Assembly: GCA_963969395.1 (NCBI GenBank)
Contig: OZ017801.1
Location: forward strand, 13,583,611-13,647,610
Source: Pseudoscleropodium purum
Taxonomy: Eukaryota > Streptophyta > Bryopsida > Hypnales > Brachytheciaceae
DNA length: 64,000 nucleotides
Direction: 5' to 3'
This document shows positions 43,301 to 55,863 of the stretch, in pieces (position 1 is the stretch's first letter; every line of letters starts with the position of its first letter). The position numbers were made by a program, and so were the translations under genes. Under the pieces are notes generated by a model. The model saw only the letters and a program-made list of their open reading frames with translations. It had not been told where the DNA came from and ran no database searches.

Positions 43301-44578
43301 ATTTTAAATTTTTGGTAAAAGTACTTTCAATTATGCATACATAGATATCATATTTTTTCACAATGTGATATTTCAGAAATACAGTAGCAATTTGCATCAC
43401 CTTTGTAATATCACTTATTACAAAGAGTGATATTATAGAAATAATATAGTTGTTGCAATTAAGGTGATATTAAAGAAGATTTGTAGGGTGATATTATAGA
43501 GGTAGCAATTCCATTGCTTCTCTTGGCTTACATTTCTATGATTTTGTGCTTTTGTGAGTTTTGAGCTTTCATGATTTCCATTTTCAATTGCTATTATCAA
43601 ATGATTTTGAGAAATTTATTCAATTCAAGCAATTTTGAATTTCACAACAATTAAGCTATTTACAAAGTTTTTGATATTTATAAGTTTTTCTTTTCAATTC
43701 TTCAATTTGAGGTGCCATTCTTTGTAAAAAATTGAGTCAAATTTCTAATGCATTCTAATATACGTGTATCCCTCATAGTATTCACTATTGCATATATTTC
43801 ATTCATCATTCCATAAATTCCTATTGTACATTTCAATATATGCTTACTTGTACAGGAAATTATACAAAGATTTTTGTAAATTTTAATTAAAGATTTTTTG
43901 AATTTTTTTCGCATTTCAGGTGGAAAGTGAATACGCTCAGCAAGACGTAGTCGGAATTGAAACGGAGTGTTTTTTTCTTTGGAAAATGACGGTGCTTTCA
44001 TGAAAACACAGAGAGAACAAACAATTAGGCTGGCTCACTTAGCAAACTAATTAAATGAACCGGTAACTAAATTAATAAAATGAAATATGGTGTTAAGGCA
44101 GGTACCCCAAAAATCGCCACTTTTATGAATTGTGTCTAGTTATTATTGTTAGACTAGTCAAATTTTCATATTTTCATATTGGCAAGTGAAAGGAAGTTCT
44201 AGTGTACTAAAAAACATGACACTTGGATACCATATACATAAGTTATGGAGGGTCAAAGTTCTTTTTGGTAGATGTTCTCAAATCATTTATTCAACATATG
44301 TACATATTGATTTGGGATATGTACACAAAAAGATGGTGATGGTTTTAAGTAGGGTGCAATTTTGGGTGTACTCACCTTAGTTCTTTATATTGATGAAGTG
44401 TCCGGAATTTCCCAATCCTAAGAAGAAATCCTCTCTACAACCCACAATCACCAACATGGGTAAGTAACTCCACAATAGTTTGTCAAGGACTTGGGATTAT
44501 AAATTCATTTTCAAGCTAATTATGTAATTATAAAGAGTGAATTATTATTGTTAGTAATTTTTTGAAAAGAAATAGGCT
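40377..44578 (+). repeat. Left arm of a 4,202-bp inverted repeat
   Basis: Every position x here corresponds to 92579-x in the right arm (48001-52202) with no indel. All predicted frames are identical in the two arms, and the stretches I compared directly (both ends, the tandem array, the AT-rich homopolymer zone) show no mismatch. The outer end holds the first 13 nt of the gene at 36885-40389. The inner part contains an orphan copy of the first exon of the spacer gene (44393-44459). Besides the 86-bp array there is an AT-only zone at about 42880-43140. I see no other gene in the arm. Confidence 0.9.
40565..41240. repeat. 86-bp tandem array with 29-nt palindromes (left arm)
   Basis: About eight units, with GACTCAA centres at 40602, 40689, 40773, 40859, 40945, 41031, 41117 and 41203 (spacing 84-87). 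Each unit contains a palindrome whose left half is AAAGTTATCGTTGA and right half its complement around a single central base, then TGATTATTGTGAAATGAACG. The regular spacing and symmetry look like a protein-binding array. Confidence 0.85.
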
Positions 44579-47500
44579 GATATAATATAAAAATAATATA
44601 TAAGAGTGATTCCTTTGATACAAAAATTAGAGGTTGAATTTTTCAAGGATACACACACACAAGCTCACTTTTCCATTGTAGAATTTGATGCAAGGTAAAT
44701 GAAACTGTGACAAGCAAAACGTCCAATGTAGAAACCCAAAAAATGAGACAACATAGTGGCTTATATCAACTCTTAACAAAAAATGTGCAATAATAGAGAT
44801 TTGAGCTAATTAGTTAGGATTAGTGGCCACAATCAATGTCTTGATTGATGGTGAAGGAATTATTAGTAACTGTAGAAGGAACTTCCATTTTTTTAGTATA
44901 AATTTGTGACAAGAAAGGAACTTTTTAATTCCTTCATATCATGGTCATGTTAGAAAATATTGTGACTATTGTAGGTGGTGAGATGACCATTATACATACA
45001 CTTTGGGGGGGGTTTGGGGATCGTCTAAGGATTGTTTTGGGCTAATTGGGCAACAAACTTCAAAAAAATTATAACAAATTCATACTTTGTAAAAGAAAAA
45101 TATTTTTTTTCTCCATTTTTCACATATGTCTTTATATAGAATTTTAAAAAAAAAATTCAATAATGTCAACAAAGGAAACCAATCATTCTGCATGTTATAG
45201 GTTGATGTATCTATTCATGAACCCTTAGATGTTGAGGGAATAATTAACATATTTGCATTGCTTCTAAGAGTCATTTGACAATAAGAAAATCTCATGTTAA
45301 GCTTACTTTAGGGTTAAGTTGTAGGAGGCAACCCATCCCTAATTAACACCTCATTCTAGCAATGTAAGCTATTTTCTTTTTGTGTAGAACACAAAAGTGA
45401 TGACTAATTATGGCACATTTCCCAATGCAATTGTGGCTCATTATAATTGGCTAACAAGACTATCAATATTGCAAACACCCTTGGTGAATTTTGCAACCAG
45501 CCCTTAGTTGGAAAGAGGAAGGTCTATATCACCGGCATGCAAGAAAGCCTATCTTCCACTAAAAAATTCTTAGTGATTTTGTGTTGTGGAAAAAAAATCC
45601 AGAAAATTATGCATACCTTCTGTTGCCTATTTTTACACATGTGAAAATTTAGCCTATGAAGAAACCCGCCCTGCAAGTAGCCTTTCGAGGTTGACAACAA
45701 AGTAGGTCCTAGCGATGAAGCGATCCGTATCGTCCAGTGAGGAACTCACGACGCAGATTAACCCTCCTCAATAAATTCCAGGGATGGAAAGTTATAACTT
45801 AATCTATAACTTAGAAGCACTTGCAAGTACAGTCATTCAACTGACAACGCAACAAGGTATCGACAACAACAGATGCTACAATCAGAATGCGGAAAGCACA
45901 AACCCAGAAACAGGGACAAATTTCTCAAGTTATAACAAGGAATGGTGAACTTCATTAATTAAATTGGCACGATTCCAGCTCCAAAAATTGTGACAAATAT
46001 GCACATAACAGTCAAAAATCTAGGACTGGTAAGCATTAACGATTTAGAACTAAAGTGTTGGAATATCAAAATTGACGTTCAGGATCTCCCATTGTGCCCA
46101 AATTTTTTTCTCTCTTAAAATTCGCAATTGTAATCCCCCAATGAGACTCCAGATCGAACCCTCCCGTCCTTCGCAAACAACTTGAAGAAGATTGCCATCG
46201 AGCTCAGCATTATAGATCAAACATGGAGGAGCTAGAAATTCATTGCCGCAATTAAACATGTGCGTTATCGTCCTCAGAATATGGTTGAAATCGGCTGGTT
46301 TGAACACTTGAATCGATCTTTGAGGGTACAAAATAGTTGCCTTTGAAGCTGGGTACAACCGCCCTAGAAAATAATAAGCTCGACGTAACTGCATTGTCAT
46401 TCGCTTTTTACATTGACTAAATGTCTGGAACTCCGCAATCCTTGGTGGAAAACTTTATCTCCACTCCCACTGGAAACAGAGTTTAGAGACCGTTGCAAGT
46501 GAATTCAAAGGCTTCCTTCACAATCCTAATGACTTAAAGCATCTACAAATTGCATAATGAGTGCATTGTCATCACATCAGAACCCACCTCCAACCGTAAC
46601 GATAGGATACGAGTGTAGCAAGGGAACCGCATGCAACCAAGTGTTCGAATCTCCCTCAAACATCAACACCTTTTTGTTACTCATTGAATTTAGGGTTGGA
46701 GAAAATCAACATTCCAGCACATTACATTACAAGCAAGGGGAACTACATCGCTCGAAGGACAGGACATCAGTTCTAGTCAATCGAACTGCTTGAGAAGTAA
46801 TCTAACCTAAGCATGTTCTATATGGAACACAAAACTTGTATTTGATAATAAACACACACCAACAATAATTACACACCAAAGAAAGTTGAATCTACAGATT
46901 TGAATATATATAGATTCAATTAAAAACACAAAGTCTGCACATACTCCGCAAAGCCTGCATTTAATCCTGAAAAAGTTTACATCTCCCATAATAGCCATCC
47001 AAATGGATTCTTCATAAAACTAATCTCCCAGTTGACCTTGTGTTGACTACCTAGCCTCAACAACAAGTTTAATGTCGCCTAATCAATACTAAACAAGAAT
47101 GTGCATCTTGTTCCCTTCCATGAATCTGATTCGGTGATGAAGGAATTGAAATAAAAGCAGAGATATATATAGAAATACTAATAAGCATTGGTCCAAAAAG
47201 CAACATCAATCAACTTTTTCAACTACTTTCAATTCCATTAATATGAAGCATTACATCTTCTGTTCAACATGGCCTTCTGCTAAGCCCAATGACAATGAGG
47301 ATGGAATAAGAACATACTATCGCACTGCAATGTTTTCTCCATCACCTTGGAGGAGCACAAGGTCTTCGTTGAGGTAGTCAAGAGTAGAAGTTGCATGAAA
47401 ATACAACCATTCCCGTCTCCAATCGAAATTTTCAAGGATAGGCATTTCAGAGCCAATTATTTTCTTCAATTGCATTGTTAAGTGCTTTGTTGTTGATATA

Positions 47501-48000
47501 TCCAAATTCTTGAAAGTTTCACTTCTTATCAAACTCGACTTAAATAAATGATGACTTACGAAATCTTCATATGTCAGTGTACAGTTGCCCCAAAGATCCT
47601 GTAATTTCCTACTAAACTTCACTTGATGAACAAAGATAGTCTCATTTTCATATTGTGTAACAAAGGCAGTACACCTAGTGTGAAACATGTAAGGGAATGT
47701 ACCTTGAAGCTCTTCATCTTCTAGTGTGACCCTATTATTAAACCCTGCTCTTCTAAAAGTTAGGAAGCATTCTCTAGTGATGAAGAAATTGGTACTATTA
47801 ATAGGAATTGATTTGGGCAGGTAATTGAGTTCATCAAAAGTTAAACCCACTCCAACACTTTTCAACCAGCCAAACAATCGATACGTTTCTCCTCGAAGTA
47901 TCGGCTTGAACGTATTCAAAACCAACAAGGCCATCTTGGAGTGCAAAGATTGCCACCAATCCATGACCATGAATATGATATTTGGCAAGGTGAGGCCTAA
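44579..48000. other. Spacer between the inverted arms
   Basis: 3,422 bp of single-copy sequence within the giant inverted repeat. The right part holds the second exon of a small gene (47317-47996). A 116-codon frame at 46050-46400 on the minus strand may be part of another gene. 44579-46000 is AT-rich with no gene seen, apart from a slightly more GC-rich patch at 45660-45780. Confidence 0.6.
46050..46400 (-). CDS. Uncharacterised ORF in the spacer
   Basis: A 116-codon frame ending WEILNVNFDIPTL. A possible acceptor (ATGCAG) precedes LRRAYYFLGRLYPASK, so it may be a 3' exon, perhaps of the gene whose exon 2 ends at 47317 or of a separate gene. Its composition is coding-like (RRAYYFLGRLYP, KPADFNHILRTITHMF, EGREGSIWSLIGG). 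I recognise no domain. Confidence 0.35.
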   Translation of the reverse strand: MTMQLRRAYYFLGRLYPASKATILYPQRSIQVFKPADFNHILRTITHMFNCGNEFLAPPCLIYNAELDGNLLQVVCEGREGSIWSLIGGLQLRILREKKIWAQWEILNVNFDIPTL

Positions 48001-48186
48001 AGCCTATTTCTTTTCAAAAAATTACTAACAATAATAATTCACTCTTTATAATTACATAATTAGCTTGAAAATGAATTTATAATCCCAAGTCCTTGACAAA
48101 CTATTGTGGAGTTACTTACCCATGTTGGTGATTGTGGGTTGTAGAGAGGATTTCTTCTTAGGATTGGGAAATTCCGGACACTTCAT
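47317..48186 (-). CDS. Two-exon gene spanning the arm-spacer junction, unknown function
   Basis: Exon 1 is 48186-48120 (22 codons plus one base, starting MKCPEFPNPKKKSS) inside the right arm. The donor is GTAAGT, the intron 123 nt (48119-47997), the acceptor TTAG, and exon 2 is 47996-47317 in the spacer. The splice restores phase exactly and gives about 248 aa. Exon 2 includes WLKSVGVGLTFDELNYLPKS, TCRTAFVTQYENETIF-like and DWRREWLYFHATSTLDYLNE segments. No domain recognised, no stop inside. The arm boundary at 48000/48001 falls in the intron, 3-4 nt before the exon. The left arm has the same exon 1 without an exon 2. It is the only gene-like unit of the 24-kb element that looks intact. Confidence 0.45.
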
Positions 48187-51100
48187 CAATATAAAGAACT
48201 AAGGTGAGTACACCCAAAATTGCACCCTACTTAAAACCATCACCATCTTTTTGTGTACATATCCCAAATCAATATGTACATATGTTGAATAAATGATTTG
48301 AGAACATCTACCAAAAAGAACTTTGACCCTCCATAACTTATGTATATGGTATCCAAGTGTCATGTTTTTTAGTACACTAGAACTTCCTTTCACTTGCCAA
48401 TATGAAAATATGAAAATTTGACTAGTCTAACAATAATAACTAGACACAATTCATAAAAGTGGCGATTTTTGGGGTACCTGCCTTAACACCATATTTCATT
48501 TTATTAATTTAGTTACCGGTTCATTTAATTAGTTTGCTAAGTGAGCCAGCCTAATTGTTTGTTCTCTCTGTGTTTTCATGAAAGCACCGTCATTTTCCAA
48601 AGAAAAAAACACTCCGTTTCAATTCCGACTACGTCTTGCTGAGCGTATTCACTTTCCACCTGAAATGCGAAAAAAATTCAAAAAATCTTTAATTAAAATT
48701 TACAAAAATCTTTGTATAATTTCCTGTACAAGTAAGCATATATTGAAATGTACAATAGGAATTTATGGAATGATGAATGAAATATATGCAATAGTGAATA
48801 CTATGAGGGATACACGTATATTAGAATGCATTAGAAATTTGACTCAATTTTTTACAAAGAATGGCACCTCAAATTGAAGAATTGAAAAGAAAAACTTATA
48901 AATATCAAAAACTTTGTAAATAGCTTAATTGTTGTGAAATTCAAAATTGCTTGAATTGAATAAATTTCTCAAAATCATTTGATAATAGCAATTGAAAATG
49001 GAAATCATGAAAGCTCAAAACTCACAAAAGCACAAAATCATAGAAATGTAAGCCAAGAGAAGCAATGGAATTGCTACCTCTATAATATCACCCTACAAAT
49101 CTTCTTTAATATCACCTTAATTGCAACAACTATATTATTTCTATAATATCACTCTTTGTAATAAGTGATATTACAAAGGTGATGCAAATTGCTACTGTAT
49201 TTCTGAAATATCACATTGTGAAAAAATATGATATCTATGTATGCATAATTGAAAGTACTTTTACCAAAAATTTAAAATAATTATTTTAAAGACTTATTGA
49301 AATCATTATCATGCATTCTATTGAAATGTATCATAATTTTACCAATGTGATACAATGAATGCGTAGCATAACAAGCAGTAGTCCTTAGTATTAATGGTAG
49401 CATTTGCAATATTACAATGGGAGTTATGATTTTAGTAGTATGATTGTTATATTGTTATATTGTTATTTTTTTACATTGTTATTTTATTATATTGTTAATT
49501 ATATATTTTAAAATTTTGAATTTGAATTAAAATTTTAAATTTTAAAATTTTGAATTTAAAATTTAAAATTTTTAGTATTTATTTGAGCAATAATTGTTTT
49601 TTTAATTTTTTAATTTTGTCATATTGTTATTTTGTTATTTATGTTATTTTGTTATTTTGTTATATTGTAACGAAATATCAAAAATAACGAAAATAATAAA
49701 AATGCATCTTTTTCTTTAGATGAATGATTTTTGAGCCCCCTACTTTAAGTGTGTAGCTGTTGGGAAGTATTGTTTCATGGTATGTCAGCCCTTCATAAAT
49801 TCATCAAATATCATCCAAAGAATGTGAATAAATATATACACTATTAATAAACATTATAATGTTGGCAAATCTGTTGTTGATTCCATACTAAAGGCGCCGC
49901 ACTCCAATGGTGTAAACCTGACAAGGAATGTGCTGACATTGCTCAAAGCGTTAAGTGATGTCAGAGAAGTTGTACGCCGATGTGGAATGATGTTGAGGAA
50001 TTTGAGGGAAATACAAAAATCCAAAACATTTTGCTCAAGTATTTCCGCGCCTACTCTCTAGAAGCTCTGTCTACCTTCTCCGGAACCTCCATCTTCTGTG
50101 CCAATTTCACATCAAAATTAATCAGTCTTTCTGTAGCTGACTTGTTCATTTTCCTTTGTTGAGCTTTCTTGTACTCTTGCGGACTGCGGCGTATTGTATT
50201 CCAACATCTTCTGGCCCAAGTTTGACAGTTTCAGTGGCGAGCGTGGACGTTGCTATGAGTTTCGAGTAAGTGCCATTATCCTCAAATAGGTTGTAGCATT
50301 ACCAAGGTGTTGCCGTTGTTGTTTGTTTTGAAACATAGAAGCATCTGCATACATATAGCCATTGCTCTTAAGAAATTGGTGTGGAAGTAGTTCATATTGA
50401 ATCTGTGAGGAGACGCATTTAGGTTTTCAATGTTGTAATCACAAGTGTCACAACTACTTTTCTCATTTCCGCCTAGAGAAATGCAATCTTCGGTCATGCA
50501 ACCCTATATACATGTTGCTATTTTGAAGTTGGTATGTCTTGAATTCATGTTGGGTGTATGAGGAAAGGTGGTGTCTTTGTATTGTTGTAATCGCGAAGTA
50601 TGCTTCCAATTATTGTTTGGAGAAAATTGTAGTCTTCGGTCATGCAACTCCATGTAGATGTTGCTCTTAAGAAATTGGTATGAACGGAATTTATGATGAG
50701 TCCATGAGAGCGTAGTGTATTTTGCATTGTTGTAATTGGAGTACGCTTCATATTTTCTACGGAGGAAATTTTAGTCCTTCATCATGCAACTCCATGTAGA
50801 TGCCGCTTTTATGAAATTGATATAGGAAAAATTCATTTTTAGTGTATGAAGAACGTAGTGTCTTTTGCGTTGTTGCAATTGCAAAATTCCCTTTTCAATT
50901 ATTGTGCGGAGAATATTGTAGTTTTTGGTCATGCAACCCCCTGTAGATATTTCTCTTAAGAAATTAGTATTCAGATTTTATGTTCGGTCCATGAGGAAGC
51001 GTGGTGTATTTTGCATTGTTGTAAGCGTGAAGTACACTTTGTATTTTTTGTAGATCACATTGTAGTCTTCAATCATGCAACCCCATGTGGATGTCGCTCC

Positions 51101-52202
51101 AACAAAATCAGTATGAAAGGAATTCATGTTAGGAAGTGCGGTGTCCATTGTATTGTTCCAATTGCAAAATACGCTTCCTCATATTTTCTCAACCGGAAAA
51201 GAGTCTTTGGTCATGTAGCCCCATGTAGATGTTGAAACAAAATTTGTGTGAAAAGAACCCATGTTAGGTCCATCTGGAAGTGCATTATGTTTTTGAATGT
51301 TATAATCGCGAGGTATACTGCTTTGTATTAGTTATAATCAACTGTCGTGAAAAATATGCAAAGTTATCATTGAGTCAACGATAACTTTTAGTAGAATTCA
51401 AAGGTGCGTTCATTTCACAATAATCAACTGTTGTGAACTATATCCAAAGTTATCATTGAGTCAACGATAACTTTTGGTAGAATCCAAAGGTGCGTTCATT
51501 TCACAATAATCCATTGTCAAGAAATATATGCAAAGTTATCGTTGAGTCAACGATAACTTTTAGTAGAATTCAAAGGTGCGTTCATTTTACAATAGTCAAC
51601 TATTGTGAACTATATCCAAAGTTATCATTGAGTCAACGATAACTTTTGGTAGATTCCAGAGGTGCGTTCATTTCACAATAATCCATTGTCAAGAAATATA
51701 TGCAAAGTTATCGTTGAGTCAACGATAACTTTTATTCAAATCCGAAGATGCGTTCATTTCACAATAATCAACTTTTGTGAAATATATGCCAAGTTATCGT
51801 TGAGTCAATGATAACTTTTATTCAAATCCGAGGGTGCATTCGTTTCACAATAATCAACATCGAGAAATATATGCCAAGTTATCGTTGAGTCAATGATAAC
51901 TTTTGGTAGAATCCAAAGGTGCGTTCATTTCACAATAATCAACTTTTGTGAAATATATACAAAGTTATCGTTGAGTCAATGATGACTTTTACTCAAATCT
52001 GAGGGTGTGTTCATTTCACAATAATCAATTGTAATTGCTAGCCTGAAATATATAATGATTACTTTGTATGTTATTTTCTATCATCAAAGTTATCGTCAAC
52101 TCACCGATAACCAAACAATTCTAGAAATTTAGAATATGAACCTCAGTATATTGATGTGATATAGAGTTGATCATATTAGAAGACTGTTTATGAAGCATTT
52201 AG
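48001..52202 (-). repeat. Right arm of the 4,202-bp inverted repeat
   Basis: The exact mirror of 40377-44578. Its inner end carries exon 1 and most of the intron of the spacer gene. Its outer end ends in the same ATGAAGCATTTAG as the left arm. Here that start codon leads into a short meaningless frame rather than a gene, so the left arm is probably the original for that end. Confidence 0.9.
51339..52014. repeat. 86-bp tandem array with palindromes (right arm)
   Basis: The mirror image of 40565-41240 at the outer end of the right arm. It has the same unit number, spacing and sequence, including unit-specific variants such as the one with 'gatgactttt'. Confidence 0.85.
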
Positions 52203-52251
52203 AAAGTGCCAATGGCTTTTTTTACCTTAGACCTACTGCAAGCTTATAGTA

Positions 52252-52274
52252 TTTATCATTGACTCAACGATAAA
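52252..52274. repeat. Palindrome copy just outside the right arm
   Basis: TTTATCATTGACTCAACGATAAA (first 20 bases TTTATCATTGACTCAACGAT) lies 50 bp beyond the arm, upstream of the DUF7869 gene. It is the right-hand counterpart of the copies near 37500 and 39230-39400. Confidence 0.6.
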
Positions 52275-52476
52275 CTATTCAAAATTAGATTACATTACTT
52301 TTGACATTAGATGAAAGTTGACACGATGCATTTTTAAATTCTTTAGAGTCAGTCCATCTATATCTTATCTATTCTTACTTTTCATCAAGTTGATGATACA
52401 TTTCTAATACTCTAGCATCATCAGTTGTTTAAGGGATGTGTATTTAAATTAATATTTTGGGTACTTTTTCTTGCAG

Positions 52477-55309
52477 AACATTTCATACACCTGAAGAGTT
52501 TACAACTTCTGTACCTACACTACTTGAAGGAGTTTTTCAGTGTGATGGAATTCCTCGAGCAAAATGGAATACGATGCCAATCACTATCAAAAACAATGCT
52601 GGGGATGATGTCGCAAATGCAATTTGTTATACTGTGGATCCCGAGCTCGTCATCAATACAAATGGAGAGCCTTTGGGTGATGATCGAGTGGCCATTCAAA
52701 TTGCAGAGTCTTTATGTGAAGAGGAAGTTCCGTCCTCTTGGATGTGGTCAATGCGATCTTGGCACATTAAACAAGTATTTCTGAATGGTGCCAGTTTGTA
52801 TGACCATGACCAAACGTACATTTACAATACAGCTGTGTCTACCGCGAACAAAAGAGTTCGTAAAGGACTTCGACGGTATGAAAGCATGCATGAAAGGCTT
52901 GAGCCTAATCTTCCTCCAAAATAGGAATCCCTCCTCACAATGCAGTCTATTGTTGAAGTATCAACTATAACATGTTGTGTGAAAAATTGCTTACAGCCTT
53001 TCCCACGTGGACAAATTCAAGCCATCCGGTGCCAACTTCATGTGAATGACAGAGTGTATGCCCGCAAGAAGTGTCTTCTTGAGGTACATCGGCAAATCCA
53101 CAAAGACAATGACGGCAAGGATTGTATCACTTTGAAAGGAAGGGAAGTGTGTCCTCTAGCTTGGTACACCATCCACGGTATATCAAAAGCAACTTTCTAT
53201 AGGTACAAGGAAATGGCTAGAGTTGGGAAGCAAGCAGAGGGGCACGGGAATTCGGGGTCCAAAAAACCCTGTACACATACCTTGCAAGCAACTGCCACGC
53301 TTCGGACATTGCTTGTGTCAAATGTAGACAAAATGCCACATAAAAATAGGACAATGGAGTCTGGAGAGAAAGTAACCGCAATGGTTTTGCCATCACCATT
53401 TCGTTGGCGTGACCAATTGCCAATCCTCAATGAGGCCAATGCAATGTTGAATTTACAGCCAATATCATCTAGTGGCTTGAGCAACATTCGGTGTGCTTCT
53501 TTTCCAGAGTATGCACCAAAGGCTCGAGGAGATACTTTTGTGCGTTGTGGCTTGTGTGATCGATACAAGCAACTCAGATGTGCATGCACTCCATTTTCGG
53601 TTGCACAAGAAAAGTGGTCTACACTTTTAAATATTCACCTTATAGGCCAAAGGGCACATAGAGAATTGTACTATGCAAATTGTTATATATTCGAAAAATA
53701 CCCTGACAAAATGCTTACTATCATTCATGACAAATGGATCACTCCAAGACGGCTTCGCCACACTTCTCTCACAAGACCAAGTCGATAGATCCTTTTATGA
53801 AGATGCCCATTGCTGTGACGGGTATGATAGCACATGGTCATGATGATGTCCGATATGCACACTATGGCCTCAACATATTTCCAACAGACTCAAACCATAC
53901 TGTTAGATCCATTGCAAAATTATTGCGTGATTTAGAAACACCTCCAAAGAATTCTTCCCGCAATTTATTTTCAGTAGAAGAAGGGCAATCCTTGTTAACA
54001 AAGGCGCTTTTGAGTGGTTCAGAAGCTTGCTTGGATTCACTACTTCCCCCTTTTGATGAATCACTTTTGGCTCATCCTCTTCCACCAATATTAACTTTCC
54101 AGCTTGATAATTGCTCTGGAGACAACAAGAACCGATGGGTTTTTGCCTATTGCTCTTTGCTAGTGTACAAAGGCATTTTCAAGGAGGTATACGTAAATTT
54201 CTTTATTGTTGGGCATACTCACGAAGACATCGATGCTCTTTTTGGTCGATGGAGCACGAAGTTGAAAATGAATGACTACCCAACACTTCCGAAGTTGATG
54301 AAATCATTTATGGATTGTGAATCACACCCCGTAATTCCTCATCTTATAGAGGAGGTTCCGGACTTCAAGACATTTGTGCATGGATATTTGGGCACAGGTG
54401 GAAATTTTTTAGAAGGTCATTCTTTTTCCCAACAGTTCAAGTTTTCTATGAATTCTGATGGATGGCCCATAATGGAGTATAAGGACCTTTGCACTGACAA
54501 GGACTGGTTGCCGGAAAATGGCAAAGGAATTCGGTTGTGGAATGAGACTGAAGATGGGCGTTCTAATGTACCCAATGGTAGTCCACTACCTCTAAAACTG
54601 GAGCAGATTAAAGCCTTTGTTGAGGTAAAGAAAGAATTAAATGGTTTCATTGCTTATTGGAACCAAATGGCCAACGACAATGCCTCTGGAGAATTTAGAT
54701 GGAAAAAACGATCCCATCAAGAAGTATTGGGTGGGTGTTAGAGCTACATTTGATGCACCTCTATAAGTGTGAGAGAGGCTATTAGATGCTTTTTGGCCTA
54801 CTTCTAGAGTCACTCATGACGACGTTGACCGAAGGCAAAGAGATGGCATAATGAATGAAGAAGAAGCAGAGGATCGCCCTTTTGTTGAACGTAGGCGTGA
54901 TCGTCCTCCACCTTCATTTCGTATTGTACGTGATACGCATGCAGGTTCATTTGTTGTAGTGTGCCCTGCAAATGGTGACCCAAAGCCATTTTGGCTTGCA
55001 AGGGCAATTACAAAGCCAAATCCAGATCCATCGCACATAAAACAAATCCAAATTCAGTATTGGACACTAGCTTCGGATCGAAACATTGACATGGAGACTT
55101 ATGGTGGGTGGGACACAAATGGAGGGATTCAATGGCGTGAAGACACAATAATATCTCCAACATGGTCGAATACAGATTGTATTATGATAGCATGGAAGCC
55201 TAGTTTTAGAAACGGAACATCAAACCTGCGAGCATCAATTTCGAAAAAGCAAATTGAGATCATCAAAGCATCATTGGCAGCTTTTATGGTTGAAGAAGAG
55301 ACTAGTTAG
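52477..55309 (+). pseudogene. DUF7869-type putative transposase (broken)
   Basis: After an acceptor TTCTTGCAG (52476) the frame runs to a TAG at 52922-52924, resumes in the same frame through 52925-53733, and shifts by one lost A at about 53734 within IHDK|MDH. It then runs 53734-54700, shifts again in an A-run near 54700, and ends in a third frame, 54851-55309. Cys pairs appear at CCVKNC and CGLCDRYKQLRCAC. Candidate RNase H-fold acidic residues are in IHDK, QLDNCSGDNKNRW and GHTHEDIDALF, the DUF7869 signature. The C-terminal part (FWLARAI, IQIQYW) could be a small beta-barrel chromatin reader. DUF7869 proteins are common in seedless plants and invertebrates and look like DDE-type transposases; that role is inference. 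The first exon was not found. Confidence 0.7.
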
Positions 55310-55863
55310 AATCTTCAATCCACGGATGAAGAATTCGTACTTAAATAAGTGAAGTGTTGTTTATATAGTTGTAAATATTATTTTTAGTTTTTGCATATTT
55401 TGAGCTCTACACATGGATATATGAATGTATTAAGTTTGTTATGATACAAAAGCAATCTAGCGCCGGATGACTATTGATTTCTATCAATGAAGTCATTTTT
55501 CTTATTATGATGTTTTTGAATTCTCTGCAAATGTATTGCACAATTATAAGGGATAGAAATAATTATGTTTCTTTTTATTACAATATGGAATAAAGAGTCT
55601 TTAGACCCTAAATCTAAACACATGCAAGTCTCAATTTAATGGATTGTCTCACTTTACTGTCTTATTAATTGTAGTATTTCTATATTCATAATAAAATTTT
55701 GCAAAATTTAAATGTTCAATAAGCACTTGCCACTTTCCAAAACAATAAGTAAATGATTACACATGGAAATTGACATTTGAAAGTCTCAATATTCCCCTAA
55801 TGTCTCAATTTAAGTAGAGCTTTTTCTACTACATTTTCAAGTTGTATGAAAATGAGACCTCAC
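55310..55863. other. Right end region of the 24-kb transposon
   Basis: AT-rich noncoding DNA after the DUF7869 gene and before the right TIR. It contains 'attgagactttcaaatg'-like phrases (complement strand near 55775-55790) that recall the left end just inside its TIR. No gene seen. Confidence 0.5.

Noticed and set aside
40377..52202. Treating the 4.2-kb arms as the terminal inverted repeats of a separate transposon (40377-52202)
   Set aside because: The left gene starts inside the arm and continues outside it, the arm palindrome recurs on both sides beyond the arms, and there is no target duplication at the arm ends. The true ends at 31820 and 55891 are better supported.
40377..52202. Calling the inverted repeat an assembly artefact
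   Set aside because: It cannot be excluded from sequence alone. However, each arm joins different flanking and spacer sequence in a way that makes sense (a gene start on one side, an intron on the other), so I keep it as real pending long reads.
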